A DNA stretch of 64,000 nucleotides from Mansonella perstans (GCA_037074765.1 JBAMDO010000576.1:310001-374000), one strand, 5' to 3'. Shown: positions 12,683-24,256, numbered from the stretch's first letter. Program-made: numbers and translations. The notes: generated by a model from the sequence alone, not told the origin.

Positions 12683-15600
12683 ATGATGAGGGACGGATCA
12701 TTATGGAACGCTGGTTCTGCTGTCCTTCCTGTTGTTCTTATTTTTTATTTCCTATACCGTATCATCAGGTAATTTGCTGAATTAAAAACTTTTCTATATT
12801 AGAAAATTTAATCAATTTTTGTTAAAACTGTTTACTATCTATGAGAATATTTATTATAGGCCATTATGGAAAGTGATGGTAAATTGTTGGTTTTGCAATG
12901 AGAATGTTTGCGTCTCTTATTGCAGTCAAAAAACATTTGTTTGTCCTAATTGTGGGCAATACAATGGTTTTAAGGAGGATGGCGATTATGATCGACTCAT
13001 TCCAGAGCAGAAATATGAATTTTTAAATCCTTTACCTAAAAAAAAGGTTTTTCTTATTGAAACTTGAAGTAGTTTGTGCAATATAAATAATGATAAATAG
13101 ATTACCAATTTGCCACAGTACATTTAATAATTGATTGATAAAGTAGTTATTTGCGTTAGGATAGTGGTTATTCTATTCCAGAATATGATAAGGCAATTAT
13201 AGGAATATTTATTTAAGATCTCTCATAGTTTTATCTCTTCTTTGAAGAATTTCAAGATACTTGGACCATGAATTTTAGTTTAATTTTAGTATCACAAAAT
13301 GTGCTTTCGATTTAGTCGGAGATATTTTTTGTTGATATCTATCACATTTTGCGATTTATTAAATTTACGTTTAATTAAACAAATTTGTGTCGTTAGCAGC
13401 ATATCGACAATATTAAGATGAATGAAAATCGAGAATCATCCACTACCAGTGGTTTATGTCAAAAATGCAATATGCAACAGGCGCTTATTCAATCACAGAT
13501 CAACAAATTTGAACCTCGAAATGAGGTTCTTTTTTTCCCATATTTGATCTTACAATTAGTCTTTTATGATTTTGATAAAGAAATTAAGAAAGATTTTGCT
13601 ATATGATTATCTTTCTACGCAACCAATAATGTTCCGTGTATCGTCTTTTTTTTGTCCATTTTATCTGTCTTTTTTTGTGTTCATTGTTCTATTTAAGGCA
13701 AATTTTAATGGCGAGTTCGAAGTATACAAAGCACGTTTGCATAAAAGCTATCCACTTTGCAGTGATTGTGAGCAGGTCGTAAAGAGGAAGTTAGAACTGG
13801 ATAAGGTCGCTTTATTTGTTCTATACAATTGTCTTTCAGTGCTGTTACTGTAGAGAATTAAAAGAAATGTTTTGAAATTTTGCATTAATTAATTACCTTA
13901 GATTTTATATATTGGTGAAATAATTGAGAGATGAAGGACCTTGTGATATAATGATGATAATGAAGTTTTTTTGGTAAGAAGGCTAACTTTTCGCTGTTTA
14001 AACGATATTAAAAAGGCAGAAGAATTATATTTCTGATATAATTACTGTGTTTTTCGTTTAATTCATTAATTTGTTCAACCAAATAGCTATTGCTGTTACA
14101 GAAATTTGGTTTAAATCAAATCAAGCGCATTTTTTCGGTCCGTATTCCTACCCGTGGTTGCAGTCTACCTTCACAACAGTGCTCAGAGGTGCTGTCTTTT
14201 TAATTTCACTTTTCAAAGTAATCTTTGCTGAAGAAAGAATGCTGCTTCGCTTTGCGGAAAATAACTAAACAATTATAGTACGAGCTAATTAACTAATGAT
14301 GGAATACGAATGAGATTCCATGTAAAAAAATTTCGAATGAAGTTTTGACTAAATTTGGATTTTTGTTACTGTTTTTTTTTTTTAAATTCTGAACGAAGGC
14401 TTTGTTTTTTTTCGCATCACTTTAAATATTTATTTCACAGATCAATGAAATATCACGAAACAGTCGTAATCACCGACGCAGTCGTGCAGCAATTTTGAAC
14501 TGTGGACCTATCTCGAACTGTTTAAATATGGTCACTTTCTCAATTTCTTGTTGTCTTTTCGTTGTTTATTTGCTGAAGCTACAGAACAATGCCAATATTT
14601 ATGTGAGTTTTAATATTTTTTGGATACCTGTAACTTTCATTAAAATAATTATCACACTTTCTTTTGAACGAGACCATCAACACTACTGAATGAAAAAACG
14701 CTTTTCAAATGAAAAAATTTCAAATGATCTATTTTTAGTTGTTCGATTTAAGTCAGGTATTACCTTGTTATGTGCTGTCTTCATGGGTACCATTTTTTAT
14801 GTTCCATATCTCGAAGATAATTCTTATTGGCCTCGTTTCACATATTACCTCAGTGATTATAATGCAAGCTCGACGATCTTTCCCTGATATCGTTTCATTT
14901 TTAATTTGGTTAGTTTCCTGCTTTTACAATAGTTGATCAATTGCACTGAAGAATTGAATATTTCTTTATGTAAATATTTACAAAACATTTATTGCTCTTA
15001 TCGTAGTTTTTCAAAGCAATTTTCATTATGTTCTGTTGTTAATTGGAAGTAGTCAGATAGAAAATGTAATTTTGCATTTTAATATTTTCTTAATATTATT
15101 TAAGATGACATTTCTTAACCGAGCGATATGCAGCATTATTTTTCCATTCAGAATACATATGTTACATCTCAGTTTATTGAACAATTGCCGATTCAAATAT
15201 AAATGTTTCATTCTAAATAATAATCTTAAGAACGAAATACTGGTTATAGGTGTGCGTTACTGTTCCTAAAGAGTAATGAAGATGAAAAGCAGGAATTGCT
15301 ACTTTCGCAATTAAGTGTCGTGTCTGTACTATGTGTAGTTTCATTTGCTGTTGCATTTTTTCCTCGAAAATTATTACATCGAAAACGGCCGAACAATATC
15401 ATACAAAGGTATTTAATATTATTTGTTAACTCGAATTTTAAAAATAGTTTTCTTCTATAATTATTAGAACCTATGGACATTTTCGGTATATAAAAATTTC
15501 ATTCTGTCTAATTGAATTTTGCTTGTAGAATAATGAAATAATCGATGCTATAAAACAGAAGAAAAATTTCAATATTTGAATATGATTAGATGAAAAGTGA

Positions 15601-16353
15601 AATGTAGAAGTAAATTAAACTTTTTTTAATGTCGTCATTGCCATTAATGCTCCTCCTAAAGAGCATTTACCTTAATCTATCAATTGTGCATTCTTTTACG
15701 TAATAGTAATAAATACAAGATCATTTAAAACAGTTAGGATGTATGATATTTTCAGTGCATTTTCAATAGCTAGTACTCCATTATCGCAATGTAGCACCTT
15801 ATCCGCACAAAGCAGTAGGAGTGTATTTTCGGGAAGTGTGCGAGATAAAACCATCTTATCTCACGAATCAACACCTACAAGAGAATTGGGACATTTGTTC
15901 AATTCCCTATCACTTGGTGATAATTTGAGCCCTCCCCAAAAAAGTGCAATTTTACAACGGCGAGGTAAAACTTTCAAGTAAATCAGTTTCTTTTATCATG
16001 TTTTTGCATAGCCGGTGTATGTAAATATTTTCATATGAACTAGGAATTTCCTTAGTGTCGTCGATAAGTGCAATACTTTTATAGGTCCTTTTGATTCTAT
16101 GAAAAAACCAGTATTGGCAGAACCTCGACTACGAATTCGTGATACACGAGAGGAAATGTCTTTAGATAGTGGAATGCATCTTCCTGCCTCACGCTACGTG
16201 AGGTCATTTGCTCCCTCAACGATGACATCAGCAAGTAGTAAGTATCCACCGAAATTTACATTGTTTAATGTCATTTGCGTGTTGGGGATGTTGTTAAGTT
16301 TAGCTTTGAATATTTTCATGTTTTGCAAACTATTTTATTTTGCAAAATCATGA
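12683..16353 (+). CDS. samp-1: Samp1/TMEM201-like inner nuclear membrane protein
   Basis: Orthologue of TMEM201/Samp1/NET5 and yeast Ima1, inner-nuclear-membrane proteins that link the LINC complex and lamina for nuclear positioning. Ten phase-compatible exons: 12683-12768, 12860-13046, 13400-13525, 13698-13805, 14102-14188, 14441-14602, 14739-14908, 15250-15408, 15738-15964 and 16085-16353; about 526 residues. An N-terminal membrane segment (residues 12-28) precedes the Ima1 zinc domain with C38-x2-C41, C46, C50 and C57-x2-C60. Further Cys pairs lie in GLCQKCN and PLCSDCEQV. Exons 6-8 encode several hydrophobic helices, followed by a Ser/Thr-rich loop. The last exon ends in a single membrane helix (about residues 499-522) and a short lysine tail. 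An AATAAA at 16437-16442 is a likely polyadenylation signal, 84 bp past the stop. The end of exon 5 (14188) is the weakest boundary. Confidence 0.9.
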
Positions 16354-16436
16354 ATACCATAATTGTTTGTTAGGCAGTGTAATTATCAACCCTAATGTAT
16401 ATGTCTTAGATCTTCCTATGTTATTGAGTGATAGAC

Positions 16437-16442
16437 AATAAA
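16437..16442 (+). terminator. Polyadenylation signal of samp-1
   Basis: AATAAA hexamer 84 bp after the samp-1 stop codon, the usual distance for a short nematode 3' UTR. Confidence 0.5.
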
Positions 16443-16753
16443 TGCAGTCGTATATTGCTGGCATTAAAATGAAAATATATATTAAAACATATACATTAAA
16501 AAAATTTTAAATTAAAAAAAACTAAAAAAAAGCAAATGAGTGATTAAATGAACAATATGTAGAACTATAAAAGATTGGACCTATGAGAATATTTAAATAT
16601 TTTTTCAAATGAGTACGTGGATCAATATTTTAAAGGTTTCTTTTTTAAATGAATATGTTCTTTACATATTTTTGTTATTTAAATAAAGGAAACAATTTAG
16701 AATTGGAATTAACTTTATTGATTTTGATTTGTCGGGTGCAAAAATTCGATTGT

Positions 16754-17020
16754 TTAGTTTGTTTTTTTGAGTACTACGTTTGCATATTTTATGTTGTATT
16801 TCTTGACTAAAGTCTCAGTGATTTCTTTTAAACGGTCATCACTGTTGTTAGTCAGTTTTTTCGATGCCGTTGCTCTGTTATAAGGTTTTATCGCTCTGTT
16901 TGACGAGATGTTTGTGAAATAAAGGACTTGCTTATTTTTTATGACTACAGTAATAGAAGTCAGTATAAGTGGGAGCGGAAACGTCTTTGAAAGTACGACT
17001 CTTATGAATTTCCTGATCAT
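16754..17020 (-). CDS. Candidate small membrane protein, 88 residues
   Basis: Single-exon reading frame converging on samp-1. It starts ATG-ATC-AGG at 17020 and stops at 16754. The basic N-terminus (MIRKFIRVVLSK) is followed by one hydrophobic segment (about residues 14-27, FPLPLILTSITVVI). After that comes a polar, Lys/Asn-rich tail with a probable amphipathic helix (DDRLKEITETLVKKYN). An AATAAA on the minus strand (TTTATT at 16714-16719) lies 35 bp past the stop. This layout would suit a single-pass or mitochondrial membrane protein. I recognise no family. It could also be a chance open frame in AT-rich DNA. Confidence 0.35.
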   Translation of the reverse strand: MIRKFIRVVLSKTFPLPLILTSITVVIKNKQVLYFTNISSNRAIKPYNRATASKKLTNNSDDRLKEITETLVKKYNIKYANVVLKKTN

Positions 17021-17946
17021 TTACTTATTTTTCACATATTATGTTACATATTCGTTGGGTAAAAACCGGACCTATTTCAACAAAGATGTATTGATGTAAA
17101 ACTCAGAGAAGGTGTGACTTCTCGAAAGAAGTTGACTCCATCCAAACTTCAGCATAAAAGTAGAACTTACCGAACTACTATTATGGCAATACGACAGCTG
17201 TTTTCAACAGAATTTATTTATTTTTGAAGAAAGTGACATTTAGACATTTATCTTAATGACATTATAGCTTCAAAAAAGATAGATATTCATAAAGTATAAA
17301 AAAGTCAGTGTTAAAGAAATTTTTCTGATAAATTTATGGAAAATAACATCGAAAAATGTAGAAATGAGAGATTTGGGAATCTTCTTTTAATTTGAATATT
17401 TTTTTCTCTGAATTGTTTCATGATGAAGAAATCCTGAAACAATAAAATACGAGATTGTTGCAATTCTTCACCATCGCATTTATATAACAGTAACAAAATT
17501 CAATAAATATTATATTTCCAATCAGTCAAAGATAGGTGCTTCATTTAAAGCGATTCAATGACCTCTGATCTACGAAAAATTAAAACCTATGAACAGATAA
17601 AGCAAGTATTATCAAAGAATTGATAAGGTTTAACAAGGAAAAAATGATGAAAGGTTCAGAATTTTACGGAAAGATAAAGTAAAGAAAGTAAGATAGTGTA
17701 CTGCAACATGAAAATTATACCATATCAGTTAGAAGGATTTTTTCCCGATTGAGTGATCAACCTAATGTTAAAGGAATCAGTCAAGGTGAACTGTACATAT
17801 CTCAATTAGAAGAATGCATATCTCAAATTACTAAACAGTTGTGGAGTGTCTCTTTATCACTTCACGTGGTTACTTTAATTAAATCAACTAATTAGAATTC
17901 CGAGGATTTACCAAAATAAAATCTACCGACTCATCGATCAGTTCCA

Positions 17947-19843
17947 TTAATGTTTCGTCTTGTTGCTATCTCCAAAGCAACACTTGTCCATCGTAGTATC
18001 CCCATGGCCAGTATCGGAACCATGGCATGAGCCCGTACCTAGAAACGTGGAAAGCACTGTCAAGTTCGGAAAAACTATAAAATGAAAAAAAATGAAATCA
18101 TATTCATTACTGAATACACTGAATCCCTCTTTCTAAATAAAAATTCGATTCAAAAAACTGACAAGAACATATTTATTGTATGCTTATAAGAAAGGTAGAG
18201 AAATCTTTTAGATCATGAAGTTAAAAGGTCAACAGCATCATCACTTGTCCACAAAAAATAACTGTGAAAAATTACTCATGAAAATAAGTGAAATCTACCC
18301 CAGTTGTTCTTTCCGGATCATTATTTGTCATAATTCAGCTAATTTAAAAGTGCCAAAGGAAGGATTGTGGTGTAAGAAACCGGTTTTATATTTCTTTAAA
18401 CTATCCAAAAACTATCACTTAGGTCTCAAACAGTGATGCTTATATGTGAAATAATGCACGAGAAAGGATTGCGGTGTAAGAAACTTGTTTTATATTTTTT
18501 TAAAATATCCAAAAACTATCGCTTAGGTCTGAAACAGTGGTGCTGATATGTAAAATAACGCATGAGAAATAGCATAAAAAGATGTCGTATGATTAATGCC
18601 CTCTAGTACCGTATCTATACCGAAACACTTTAAAACTTGAAAATATGTATTGTTCCGTCACTTGCAAACTTCACCAATTCCTTCATAATCCTTCAAGATG
18701 CACAAAGCTGACTCAATAAAAAATACAGTACTTTAAAAAATTATCTGAAACTTTAACGAACAAGAATTTGTATTTTAAAAAGTTGTCAATTAAGCGGTTG
18801 AGGCTCATAATATTAGTAAGCAGGAAAATGACCAATTTACATTTCTCTTTTTCAGCTGATTTGTCGGGACATTCTTTGCATGTGCATTCCTTCCCTTCAT
18901 GACATCCTAAAAAAGATGGTAAAAATGAAATGTAGTAATTTTTCTCGGAATGTAGATCGGTGCAAGATTGAATTTTTTGGGAAAAGACTTTAATTTCTAA
19001 AATGACACAATGTAAATAAATATTCTCGTAAGTGGCTAAATGATTAAGCAGCAAGTTGTATAAGAAATCTAAATCAAAATTAACTGTCTGTGAAAGTTTT
19101 TAAAATTTTACTGACAATTCTTTAAATTAGAAATGCGTTAGCGTAGCAACTCATTAACCATGTTTTTATAGTTTGCTTTTGTTGTGCAGTAACTGTTGCT
19201 TGATATTACTGTACTATTTTCAGATCATAAATTCATTTATTTTTTCGTTTACTGTAATTATTTACCACGTCCCTCGTGATTGTTTAATTTTTCCTTACAG
19301 AAATACAAGTTGTTATCGAAAACAGCACAAAAGGTCAGAGGAAGTGAAGTAATCTGCTGAATGATCATCTGCCCGAAAGGATAATCAGGAACAATTTTTT
19401 TCGATAATTATTCCTGAGACAGAGCACCGTCATAATAAATCTAGGGATTAAACTTAACCCTTTGCAGTTTACTACGAGCAATTTTATGCATAATACAAAT
19501 ATAGGATGCCATTAACAAAAGTACTGTCATTGTGTTTATCAGAATCAGAAGGCAAGCAATTAGCAGCAACAACATTTCGACGAGATAGTCCTAATTAATT
19601 ATTTAAGCCTGCATTCATTAACTGCTTATCTTTTCAGGTGCAATATAAATAGAGCTTTTCCATAAGTAATCATCTGTTAACAATTTCAAGAAATTTTAAC
19701 GAAATAACCACTAAGACATCTCTTAGGCAACCAGCAAGATTATTTTCAGAATAAGATTAAGATTAATTTAAATAGTCTGAAAAAAAAAGAAGGAAGAATA
19801 AATTAAAATGAAATTCAGTCATACCGCATTTACACTTCGTCAT
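17947..19843 (-). CDS. Metallothionein-like small Cys/His-rich protein
   Basis: Three short exons on the minus strand join in phase. Exon 1 is 19843-19825 (ATG, then GTATGA donor). Exon 2 is 18906-18841 (TTTTTTAG acceptor, GTAAATTG donor). Exon 3 is 18038-17947 (TTTCTAG acceptor, TAA stop). The product has 58 residues, 10 Cys (4, 6, 8, 14, 16, 19, 29, 33, 48, 49) and 4 His (9, 34, 40, 58). It contains no aromatic residue except one Phe. It opens MTKCKCGCHEGKECTCKEC, with the C-x-C pattern of metallothioneins. The middle (PDKSAEKEKC) resembles the ASEKKC part of C. elegans MTL proteins. The expected role is cytosolic binding of Zn, Cd or Cu and metal buffering. A TTTTCAG acceptor (19890-19896) lies about 50 bp upstream, and a TGATAA GATA-type site (19902-19907) just beyond it; C. 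elegans mtl genes use GATA factors. Introns are 918 and 802 bp. Confidence 0.75.
18357..18567. repeat. Two-copy tandem duplication inside a metallothionein intron
   Basis: Two adjacent copies of about 105 bp (18357-18462 and 18463-18567) share blocks such as GGTGTAAGAAAC, TATCCAAAAACTATC and GCTTAGGTCT/ACTTAGGTCT. They differ at a dozen or so positions. They lie entirely within intron 2 of the metallothionein-like gene and encode nothing obvious. Confidence 0.75.
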
Positions 19844-19901
19844 ATTTCTGCTGATTTTTTTCCAACGACCTTCACAGATATTAACAAAGCTGAAAATATG
19901 A

Positions 19902-19907
19902 TGATAA
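19902..19907 (+). promoter_or_regulatory. GATA-type site upstream of the metallothionein-like gene
   Basis: TGATAA about 60 bp upstream of the minus-strand ATG at 19843. Intestinal GATA factors acting through TGATAA are known to drive metallothionein genes in C. elegans. Here the role is inferred from position only, and the hexamer is common in AT-rich DNA. Confidence 0.3.
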
Positions 19908-20286
19908 TAAGAGAAGTTAGAAGAGAATGGTTATCGTTTCTCATTTACCCCAAACGACAGCGGTGAAATAATTTTTACCGAGCAGCGATGATTATTTATG
20001 TAGAAGAATGTTGACATTATCAACATTGACAACTCATTCCAGTTACACCCCTTTTCCTCTTTCTCAATCCAAACTTTTATCAGTAAATCTTAGTAGCATA
20101 CAGTGGAAATGAATAAACACTCTATTAATAGAAACATTTTTTTTAATAGAAATGAAAAAATAGGACTTTATCATGCATTCTATCAACTTTTTCGAATACA
20201 GTAAGAACCGGTTATTATCGTGCGATAAAAGAAATGATACAATTCGATAGATTTTTCAACCAATTTATTTTCAATTTTCTACAATG

Positions 20287-20490
20287 TCGAATTCATAAGA
20301 AGAACAATGAACTTTCTTACGAATTCATAAGAAGAAGAATGAACTTTCTTTCGAATTCATAAGAAGAAGAATGAATTTTCTTTCGAATTCATAAGAAGAA
20401 GAATGAATTTTCTTTCGAATTCATAAGAAGAAGAATGAACTTTCTTTCGAATTCATAAGAAGAAGAATGAACTTTCTTTCAAATTCATAA
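20287..20490. repeat. 32-bp minisatellite, about six copies
   Basis: Tandem units of about 32 bp, each carrying GAATTCATAAGAAG followed by AATGAACTTTC or AATGAATTTTC. The central copies are nearly identical. The first has a C-for-G change (AAGAACAATG), and the last decays into flanking DNA after 20485. Each unit contains an EcoRI-type GAATTC. Confidence 0.9.
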
Positions 20491-23202
20491 GATGAAAATA
20501 AAAAGGACAAAAGTAAAGACGGCTGAAATTGTTCAATATAATTTTAATACATGAGTGGCAATTCGCATTTTTCTTTTATTTTCATATCAAATTTAATTTC
20601 ATTTGAATAATTTCATTTAATCAGAAATATTTTCCGATGTCACTGATGATGACAGTGACTTGTCCACTTTCTTAAAGCACAATCGGAGAAATATGCGCAC
20701 TTTCATAGTTAGTTGTTAGTTCATATTTTCTTTTTGTTTAAATTTAAATTTTTTTAAATTCTGTCTTCATTGTGCGCTGTACCAGTAGGATTTAGATTAA
20801 AGTGAGTGAATGAATTCATTCATATTTACAGTGAAAATGCGCTAATTTCTGTTGAAATTACCAATAAAATACTTCCTACAAAAACATTGAAAAATTTTTG
20901 CATAACAAATAAAAAAGAAATTGTAGCGTTGAAATAATTTCATCAGTGATTTTTGCACTTTGATCTTTGATCTGAGACAAAATATGATTGCATATTTTAA
21001 TCGGTGATAAGCATACAATTCAGTAGCACTAAAAGAAGTAAACAATTAATTACTTCATCTGAAAGACAGTAAACATCCAGAAAATATGTTTGTATTTGAA
21101 AATAAAATGACATCAAAATATCACAAATTTTTATGTAATTCCATTTAATTTAATAATTAAAAGATTTTATGAAAAATCAGAAATTACAAAATGGCAATGT
21201 TTTGGCAGGTTTTTTTTCTATATAATTCTTTTAGAAGTAAAAGATATTTACGGGAGAAATCATTTTTATTGCTAAATTTTGGATGAAGCAACAAAAAATT
21301 AAGAAAATTTTGAAAGAAGCAGTGAATCGGATGCAAATACATGTATATATTTAAGCAGTTTTTAAAAACGGATATTAAATAAATACGGCTTATCGTACTT
21401 TCCATCCATTTAAATGATAAAAAAAGGTGAAATATCAGGTGACAAGAAGTTAATTAATGAATGATTTAGACAATAACTGGAACTGTTCGGATTGATCACT
21501 AAAGATAGATAACATAATCATGTCAGAATCAACTATGTCTAAAGCAAATAATAATATCAGCAAGAATTTAATTTTTATAATAGTTGGCAAAATTGACTGC
21601 AAGCATATTTTTGGCTGAAATGAAGTTTTCAGAAATGTATTCTGTAATCGATTTTGTACTTTAATGATATATTTCAACTAGAACATCAAGTATTGATATG
21701 CGAGAAATATATCAAGAGATTATCTAAAATTGTAGCAGAAACAATGGAAAATTACAAGAAATATAAACTCCACAAGAAGAAAGGATTCCTAATCTTCGTT
21801 CAACACTTCAATAAAGTTCAAGTCAACTTCAAATCTTGACCTTTGAAGAGATGAAAAAGTCATAACACTATTTCGCATAAATTACATGTGATGGTATCTG
21901 CCATTTGTTTAATTTTTTTTTTGCTTCCGTCTTCTTCTTTAATATATTTTTCCTTGCATTGTTATCTTAATTGCTATCATTACCATGAAAATTTCCACTT
22001 TTACAAATCAAACAAGAGAAATTATAAATGACCGAAATTTTATCTTTCTCTTTACTACGGCTTCCACCAAATGCAATAGTTATTTTTGTTCACTAATTTC
22101 TGGTTTTATGTTGTTGCTAATAGATACTAATGCAGGTCTGCAGCATGCACAACACGCATTTATGTAACTTATTGTAAAATGTATGTCGCACCATGTACAT
22201 ACCAATGCGTCCCAAATTCAATTTGTTGGAATGTATTGTATGTAGTTTAAAAAAAAAGCAAAAAAAAAAACATTCCCAAACTATTTGCGTAATAATTTTT
22301 TGTATTTTTAGGCAACGTTGCTCAAATGATTGTGTTTTCGATGGTTGATAGGTTACCAGGAGGTATATGATAATAGTGTTATCACTGCTGTACAAAAAAA
22401 TTCAACATGAAATGAGCACATCGAAAGTTTTATCTAAGAAAGAATGAATTTTTAAAATTAAATTTGAAAAAAATAAATGAAATTTGCAACTCATAAAAAT
22501 GAGTTAATACAATGTTTTACATTGCAGTTATTTGACCTTTCTTTTACATTTTACCAAAACATTCGATTTCCAATGATTAATTTTCAGGTATAAAAAAAGC
22601 TATCCATTAGAAAAACCAAACATTTTGGACGTTCAGAGCTTTTTTTAAACCAAAAAATCTAAATAAATGCCTTCACTTTAAAGCTATAACTATAAATCAC
22701 ATCACTCCTTGTGCATCACTCTTTGGTTTTAAAAATTAAGGATATTTCTGGGATTTCCCGTTTGAGCTGGGCAACTTGAAAGATTCGAGAGGTATATCAA
22801 AAACGATTTTTTTGGAACAAAACGTTTGAAAAAGGATTTTTTGATTAAGCTGTACGTTGCTACTCAGAATCCTTGTTTATTTAAAATTTTCCTGAGAATC
22901 GATTTCTCATTTTCTGCCATAATTAAAATGATAAAATAATAGAATAACAATTTTGTGTTGGCAAAAACGATGAATAATAAATTCGCGAAATAACGAAATG
23001 ATAGAAATATGAGTTTAAAGAAAGAATTTTGCAGAACAAAATGGAACACAATTTTTATTCATTTAGTAATACTTCAGGCTAATGTTTCAGGCAGAAGTGG
23101 AAAGAAATAAAGGTGTTATTTTTTAAAGCGTCTAACGGTATGAGGAAGTTAGAAAATTTGTTTTCGCTGAAGTTAATTCGTCTTTCCCGAAGTTGGACCA
23201 GT

Positions 23203-23345
23203 GATTTGCTTTGCTTCGAATGATATTTGCTTTCTTTTAAATGGTTAACTTTAATTTTCAAGTCTGATTAACAAAATGATTCGCTTTGCTTTGAATGATA
23301 TTTGCTTTCTTTCAAATAGTTAACTTTAATTTTCAAGTCTGATTA
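23203..23345. repeat. Two-copy direct repeat of about 75 bp
   Basis: The block with GAATGATATTTGCTTTC, then GTTAACTTTAATTTTCAAGT and CTGATTA, occurs twice in tandem with a few substitutions. Confidence 0.8.
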
Positions 23346-23719
23346 TATGTCGTTTTTCTACTGAGAATATATGTAGTACTTGAATTGCTGATTATTGGAA
23401 TTATCGAATAAATTATCGATTGATTTTTTTTGATGTTCAATTCAAGTCTAAAGCACCGAACTTTAATTAACTTGGTTTTAAACTTTATGAAAAAGAATGT
23501 ATGAAGGTTTCACAATACTAGCATTTAAATAATATAAGTTCAGAACTCGAAGTTCTGACAAAAGTCCTGGCTGAACATAATTCATGCAATTAAGTCCACT
23601 TTAATATATTTGAATACCACTCAAAAATATCTGCAACAGTGTATATCTTCCGCGCTTTGTATAAATTTTTACAAACAATGAAGTTGTTTGTAAAACATAC
23701 ACTTCCTTGTTAAATTCCC

Positions 23720-23935
23720 ATCATTCATTCATTTATTGTCCTGTAGGCAGGACGTGCCAAAAATTTGCTTCAAGTCCAGTAGCTGAAACTCCGGCCGAAC
23801 CACTCGGCTATCCCAGACTTGGCCATCGAAACAGCTAAAAAAACCCGAACGTTCGGCCGCTCCACGAAAAGGGCCAAACGTTCTGCCACTCCAGGCTTGG
23901 ACAACAGCGCAACTGGAATTCTGGGCTAAAGCATT
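23720..23935 (-). mobile_element. tRNA-derived SINE-like element
   Basis: A GC-richer island in AT-rich DNA. Read on the minus strand it has a near-perfect pol III A box, TAGCCGAGTGG (complement of 23800-23810). A serine-tRNA-like segment follows, with CTGGACTTGAAGCAAATT in the place of the anticodon arm. It ends in a short (AATG)n-type tail (complement of 23720-23740), a usual SINE 3' end. Upstream on the same strand (23820-23935) the motif GTGGCAGAACGTTTGG / GCGGCCGAACGTTCGG recurs, so the head may be made of degenerate repeats of the A-box region. A clear B box (GGTTCGANNCC) is not seen. The element is therefore an old or partial copy, and it is not a functional tRNA. Confidence 0.5.
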
Positions 23936-24022
23936 CGATTACCTCAAACTTGAAGTGTCCATCCATACGTTTCATATCTATCTTTTATGAGACAACATAC
24001 GTTTGATCATCTTTATTTTGCT

Positions 24023-24256
24023 TTATGGAAGATGATTTGTATTTATTAAATTATAATCAAATTGTAGTCGAACATAGTTTTCTGCGATGGTTTGAACGAT
24101 ATATAAATCAAAACGCTGTGGATGGTTTAAACTGTCGCAATCCTTTATTTTAAACCACGCTATCATTTTATTAATAGCATTACTCGCGTCATTCATTAAT
24201 TTCATTTCTGGCGCAAAGGTGTGAGCAAATTTATAGGTGTATTCCAACCGTGAAGA
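24023..24256 (-). CDS. Unrecognised coding-like terminal exon
   Basis: An open frame of 77 codons on the minus strand. It begins right after a TTGCTTTTTCAAG acceptor (exon from 24256) and ends at 24023, with AATAAA (TTTATT at 24012-24017) immediately beyond. Codon choice is less AT-driven than nearby random frames (ACC, GCG, GAC, CAG used). The text includes LEYTYKFAHTFAPEMK and WFKIKDCDSLNHPQRFD. The WF-x8-L-x2-HP stretch faintly recalls the helix-turn-helix region of mariner transposases. I could not find upstream exons. It may be the last exon of an unknown gene, a transposase relic, or chance. Confidence 0.3.
   Translation of the reverse strand, partial: SSRLEYTYKFAHTFAPEMKLMNDASNAINKMIAWFKIKDCDSLNHPQRFDLYIVQTIAENYVRLQFDYNLINTNHLP

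Larger units (their letters stand above)
19908..23719. other. Gene-poor AT-rich stretch
   Basis: I see no supportable exon. It contains the 32-bp minisatellite at 20287-20490 and a two-copy direct repeat of about 75 bp at 23203-23345, reported separately. The short open frames present look like chance in AT-rich DNA. Confidence 0.45.

Noticed and set aside
23760..23815. Functional tRNA-Ser gene
   Set aside because: There is an A box and anticodon-arm-like text, but no B box and no closing acceptor stem. A SINE-like relic fits better.
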